DNA of 8,656 nucleotides. It comes from an uncultured Clostridium sp. GTDB lineage: Bacteria; Cyanobacteriota; Vampirovibrionia; Gastranaerophilales; Gastranaerophilaceae. The translations under genes were made by a program, and so were the position numbers. The DNA is taken from positions 1 through 8,656 of the forward strand of contig CAUDIU010000074.1 in the NCBI GenBank assembly GCA_958449715.1, written 5' to 3'. Numbering within the stretch: position 1 is the stretch's first letter; the number at the start of each line of letters is the position of its first letter. The notes beneath the pieces are model-generated. The model was not told where the DNA came from, did no database searches, and saw only the letters and a program-made list of their open reading frames with translations. Positions 7,301-8,656 of the stretch are shown piece after piece.

Positions 7301-8229
7301 TTTTTGATAGCAGAATCTATCATTGATGCTCTTTTTGATGGAGATTGAAGCGAAAAATTCTCAAGAGAGACAATTTCTTCATTTGTAATATTTGAGAATA
7401 AAGTTTCAGCATCTTTACTCATAATATTTTCAGATGTAAGTTTTTGAGCTTTTTCATTAAATAATTCTTCAAATTTCCAAACGGCAGTTCTGTCTGCGCT
7501 TAAATACCCAGCTCGGCTTGCTCCCTTTTCATCAAAAGCAATAAATGCTTCTTTTAGCTGAGGTGCAATGTGCGAGATAAAGTCAAAACAAACAGGAGTT
7601 ATTTCATCTCCGTCATCTAAAATTAAGTATTTAATATTTTTAAAATAGTCTGAATTTTTATAAATATAATTAAATACAAGAGTTTGTCTAAGGTAGTCAA
7701 AATCTCTCAGTGCAAGAGTTTTTGAAAGTAATTTTTTTAAAGCCTTTTTAGCATCTTCAGAAAAACTTTCTCCAAGAATTCTTGAACGCCATTCAACTTC
7801 TTCATCTGTCAAATTGTTTTGAACTATAAGAGAATATCTTCTAAATATTTGGTGTAAAAGTGATTTTTTTGAATTGTAACCCTTAAATGGGATTTCTTTC
7901 AAAATATCTTTTAAGAGAAATTGAGAAACTTCAAGTCCTGCTAAGTTTGGTAAAATTGTTGGATTGTCAAAAGGGTTGATATTTTCTAAGAATGCCCAAT
8001 TATCATTAATCGTGTTATACACAAGTGAAAAAAATGAATGAACTTGCAATTTTTCAATAGAATCTATTTTAAGTTTTTCAAAAGTTTTATTTATGAAGTT
8101 TTGTTTAAGGTTTGAGTTTTGAACAAGTACCAAAATCTCAGAAGATTTAACCCCTGAATTTAATAAATTGGTATAAGCATTTATCAGAAAATCCGTTTTA
8201 TTAGTGGATAAATCGCCTGAAATTAACAT
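4360..8229 (-). CDS. Large double-module superfamily 1 helicase: degenerate AddB-like N-terminal motor fused to an active UvrD/PcrA-like C-terminal motor
   Basis: Predicted ATP-dependent DNA translocase/helicase of 1289 residues, about twice the usual UvrD size. The C-terminal half carries all SF1A motifs: Q motif (Gln642), Walker A SAVPGAGKTT (656-665), Ia TYMESAARNFRDR (688-700), Ib STIHGLALRIL (715-725), Walker B IIEDEAQD (841-848), III GDINQAI (871-877), IV around Arg906, V MTLHKSKGDEFD (1175-1186) and VI YVAITRAKK (1244-1252). The N-terminal half repeats the same order in eroded form. GDLSTNKT (5-12) stands for Walker A, with Asn in place of the Gly before Lys11. VHSFFSLV (63-70) stands for Ib, LILDDGDEITP (202-212) for Walker B, and AFDEKGASRAGYLSAD (231-246) for the GDxxQ...FRGAD segment. 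It looks like a non-hydrolysing motor, as in AddB or RecC. The start ATG 8229 has AAGGAG (8240-8235) 5 bases upstream. No nuclease domain is attached; the next gene supplies one. The likely role is double-strand-break end resection, by inference. Confidence 0.92.
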   Translation of the reverse strand: MLISGDLSTNKTDFLINAYTNLLNSGVKSSEILVLVQNSNLKQNFINKTFEKLKIDSIEKLQVHSFFSLVYNTINDNWAFLENINPFDNPTILPNLAGLEVSQFLLKDILKEIPFKGYNSKKSLLHQIFRRYSLIVQNNLTDEEVEWRSRILGESFSEDAKKALKKLLSKTLALRDFDYLRQTLVFNYIYKNSDYFKNIKYLILDDGDEITPVCFDFISHIAPQLKEAFIAFDEKGASRAGYLSADRTAVWKFEELFNEKAQKLTSENIMSKDAETLFSNITNEEIVSLENFSLQSPSKRASMIDSAIKNIKELFSKNVLPSEIAIITPVIDDMLKFSLKENIHTNLMFLSGSEKLIQNRLVKSVLTILKIVNGIKLSEFDLRVVLSEFLGIPVKYCKDILENFENNGILIEHEFNLEEYTNKYKKFLEIIKNLTENNNAKLSEKVYDIYFELAQLQNIKPIELNKFNFFIKQLQDFENIFGKDFSNRQNEIINQIENSIIAENPYSTLEISANDLIISTPQKIIDNQIKTKYQLWLDISSDEWIKSDTGPLYNAWVFQRGWAKDEFTIDDNIELSKEKTARILRKLTLCATEHIFTYSSLFDGNGIENFGGIEEYIKIQEQTLKEEEQTKKTFTIIPRDDQKPVLDYENGKMAISAVPGAGKTTILLALIIKLLDKGVNPENIFVMTYMESAARNFRDRIKNIRQNSSQLPNISTIHGLALRILKENGNFERLGLSSDFEICDDTQRSRIIREISTKLKLKKTETDEFDRGISVFKIGCCEFNNSMDKKLEKFKIFFDEYQRILKEANLIDYDDMLISSVKLLEDNADIREYYQKICEYIIEDEAQDSSSIQQKLINLLSAKHKNLIRCGDINQAITTTFSNADVEGFRKFIQNSNNVSMNCSQRCTKDVWTLANNLVKWADTQNETKNAFFEIFMQPVEGRNPISENALHATIFEKPLEERNYILREIKSALKKDPKCTIGILLRSNYQVAQWINFINNSGLKSITRSESLEQKSIFRTIFAIMQMILHPFDNNVIADNYEILAEMGFYKQRLGLEIRKYENPFIQINPDYIDNIHLGQFYWDLTYWLSFPHLAPEELAIKIGLHYFTSEIEKSNVYLISTLIKRLSLNYKNFSTLIERLGELAKKPSLSGFKFFSEEDESDKEFLAGKVQIMTLHKSKGDEFDYVFIPEMSEKNLTLDFEQIKLKNSDFTENLKRLNPNYKAKTEFDMKQELVSENLRLLYVAITRAKKYLYFTTSRKIKSFEKIIEQEPSLIFSEILNCTEEYHE
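4374..4378 (-). promoter_or_regulatory. Ribosome binding site of the nuclease gene, inside the helicase ORF
   Basis: On the minus strand GGAGG ends 6 bases before the nuclease ATG (4367-4365). It lies within the last codons of the helicase gene, which supports re-initiation or translational coupling and a matched supply of both products. Confidence 0.8.
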
Positions 8230-8299
8230 TCATACTCCTTTAAAAATAATTGTACCATGAACAATAAAAAAATAATTTTGTCCTCATCCTTCTGAACTA

Positions 8300-8328
8300 T
8301 TGCATTTTTTTGCGCATTAGTCTATTAT
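8300..8328 (+). promoter_or_regulatory. Sigma-70-type promoter of the winged-helix gene
   Basis: TTGCAT (8300-8305) and TATTAT (8323-8328) match -35 and -10 consensus hexamers at four and five of six positions, with ideal 17-base spacing. Transcription would begin near 8335, giving an untranslated leader of about 45 bases. This also rules out translation from the in-frame TTG at 8310, which lies inside the promoter. Confidence 0.7.
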
Positions 8329-8367
8329 ATAACCATAAACGGAGAGAAGGTATTACAACAAACGCAT

Positions 8368-8372
8368 GGAGG
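8368..8372 (+). promoter_or_regulatory. Ribosome binding site fixing the winged-helix gene start
   Basis: GGAGG ends 6 bases before the ATG at 8379, a strong and well-placed Shine-Dalgarno that selects this start for the 68-residue protein. Confidence 0.88.
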
Positions 8373-8378
8373 TTAGTT

Positions 8379-8585
8379 ATGCAAGAATTACAAGAACAAA
8401 TCGGACAATCAGCAGGTCAAATTTACAATTATTTGAACAACAATGGAGAATCTACATTCTCAAAAATGAAAAAAGAATTAGATCTTAAAGGTAATTTTGC
8501 AGATTTAGGTCTTGGTTGGTTAGCTAGAGAAGATAAAGTTGAAATTTCTAAAAAAGGTGCTTCAGTTAGCGTAAGACTTAAATAG
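8379..8585 (+). CDS. Small winged helix-turn-helix protein, DUF2582-like
   Basis: The 68-residue product is a single small domain resembling the DUF2582 winged-helix family, which consists of short stand-alone proteins in several gut-associated bacterial groups with no settled function. Visible features are a first helix IGQSAGQIYNYLNNNG (8-23), a second helix STFSKMKKELDL (25-36), the family-like LGLGWLAREDKVEISKKG (43-60), where a recognition-type helix runs into the wing, and a final short strand SVSVRLK. There is no enzymatic motif, signal peptide or membrane segment. Helix-turn-helix folds of this size often bind DNA, but protein binding is equally possible. The gene is monocistronic, with its own promoter and strong terminator, and is divergent from the helicase operon across a 149-base gap. 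A role in regulating that operon is only a guess from position. Confidence 0.85.
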   Translation: MQELQEQIGQSAGQIYNYLNNNGESTFSKMKKELDLKGNFADLGLGWLAREDKVEISKKGASVSVRLK

Positions 8586-8602
8586 TTTTTGTAAAAAACA
8601 TT

Positions 8603-8634
8603 AAAAAAAGGCATCTTTTTAGATGTCTTTTTTT
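8603..8634 (+). terminator. Intrinsic terminator after the winged-helix gene
   Basis: GGCATCT (8610-8616) pairs with AGATGTC (8621-8627, one G-T pair) around a TTTT loop. The stem can extend through seven A-T pairs (8603-8609 with 8628-8634), whose 3' side is the T tract. It lies 17 bases after the stop codon. Confidence 0.92.
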
Positions 8635-8656
8635 ATGCAAAAAACGGAGATAATTC

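Noticed and set aside
8324..8329. Perfect minus-strand TATAAT that could drive the helicase operon
   Set aside because: No acceptable -35 lies 16-18 bases upstream on that strand, and the match is a by-product of the overlapping plus-strand -10 region. A TACAAT at 8254-8249 is closer to the gene but also lacks a good -35.
8310..8378. Upstream TTG start for the winged-helix gene, adding 23 residues
   Set aside because: The codon lies between the -35 and -10 of the promoter, so it would not be transcribed; ATG 8379 has GGAGG at ideal spacing.
8337..8650. Nine-base direct repeat AAACGGAGA at 8337-8345 and 8642-8650 flanking the winged-helix gene
   Set aside because: The copies are short and SD-like; the second may simply be the start of a ribosome binding site for a gene beyond the window. 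No element boundaries or target duplications support a mobile cassette.

Overview
The window is AT-rich with short intergenic gaps and looks like a low-GC bacterial chromosome. I cannot name the organism with confidence. The gene set is compatible with an uncultured gut lineage such as Gastranaerophilales (Vampirovibrionia/Melainabacteria) or with a Bacillota-like genome, but no taxonomic marker here decides this. I see no transposase, integrase, phage gene, CRISPR array, tRNA or rRNA, and no gap without a gene is longer than about 260 bases.

Plus strand, 1-2488: the 3' part of panB, then panC, then a two-helix membrane protein of unknown function, closely spaced as one operon. PanB makes ketopantoate and PanC joins pantoate to beta-alanine, so this is the pantothenate (coenzyme A precursor) pathway. 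The third gene does not look like a pathway enzyme; its soluble half resembles a decayed class III nucleotide cyclase domain.

Plus strand, 2489-3735: an autoregulated ribosomal unit. A leader RNA with the hallmarks of the L10 leader is followed by a possible attenuator hairpin, rplJ (L10), rplL (L7/L12) and a strong terminator. The usual partners rplK-rplA and rpoB-rpoC are not adjacent.

Minus strand, 3738-8229: a two-gene operon converging on the same terminator. The first gene encodes a 1289-residue protein with two superfamily 1 helicase modules: a degenerate one in the N-terminal half and an intact UvrD/PcrA-type one in the C-terminal half. The second overlaps it by 8 bases and encodes a compact 209-residue PD-(D/E)XK nuclease with a four-cysteine iron-sulfur signature of the AddB/Cas4 kind. 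Together they look like an AddAB/RecBCD-like DNA end-processing enzyme with a rearranged domain order. This is the most interesting part of the window.

Plus strand, 8300-8634: a compact monocistronic unit, with a good promoter, a 68-residue winged-helix protein (DUF2582-like) and a strong terminator, divergent from the helicase operon.
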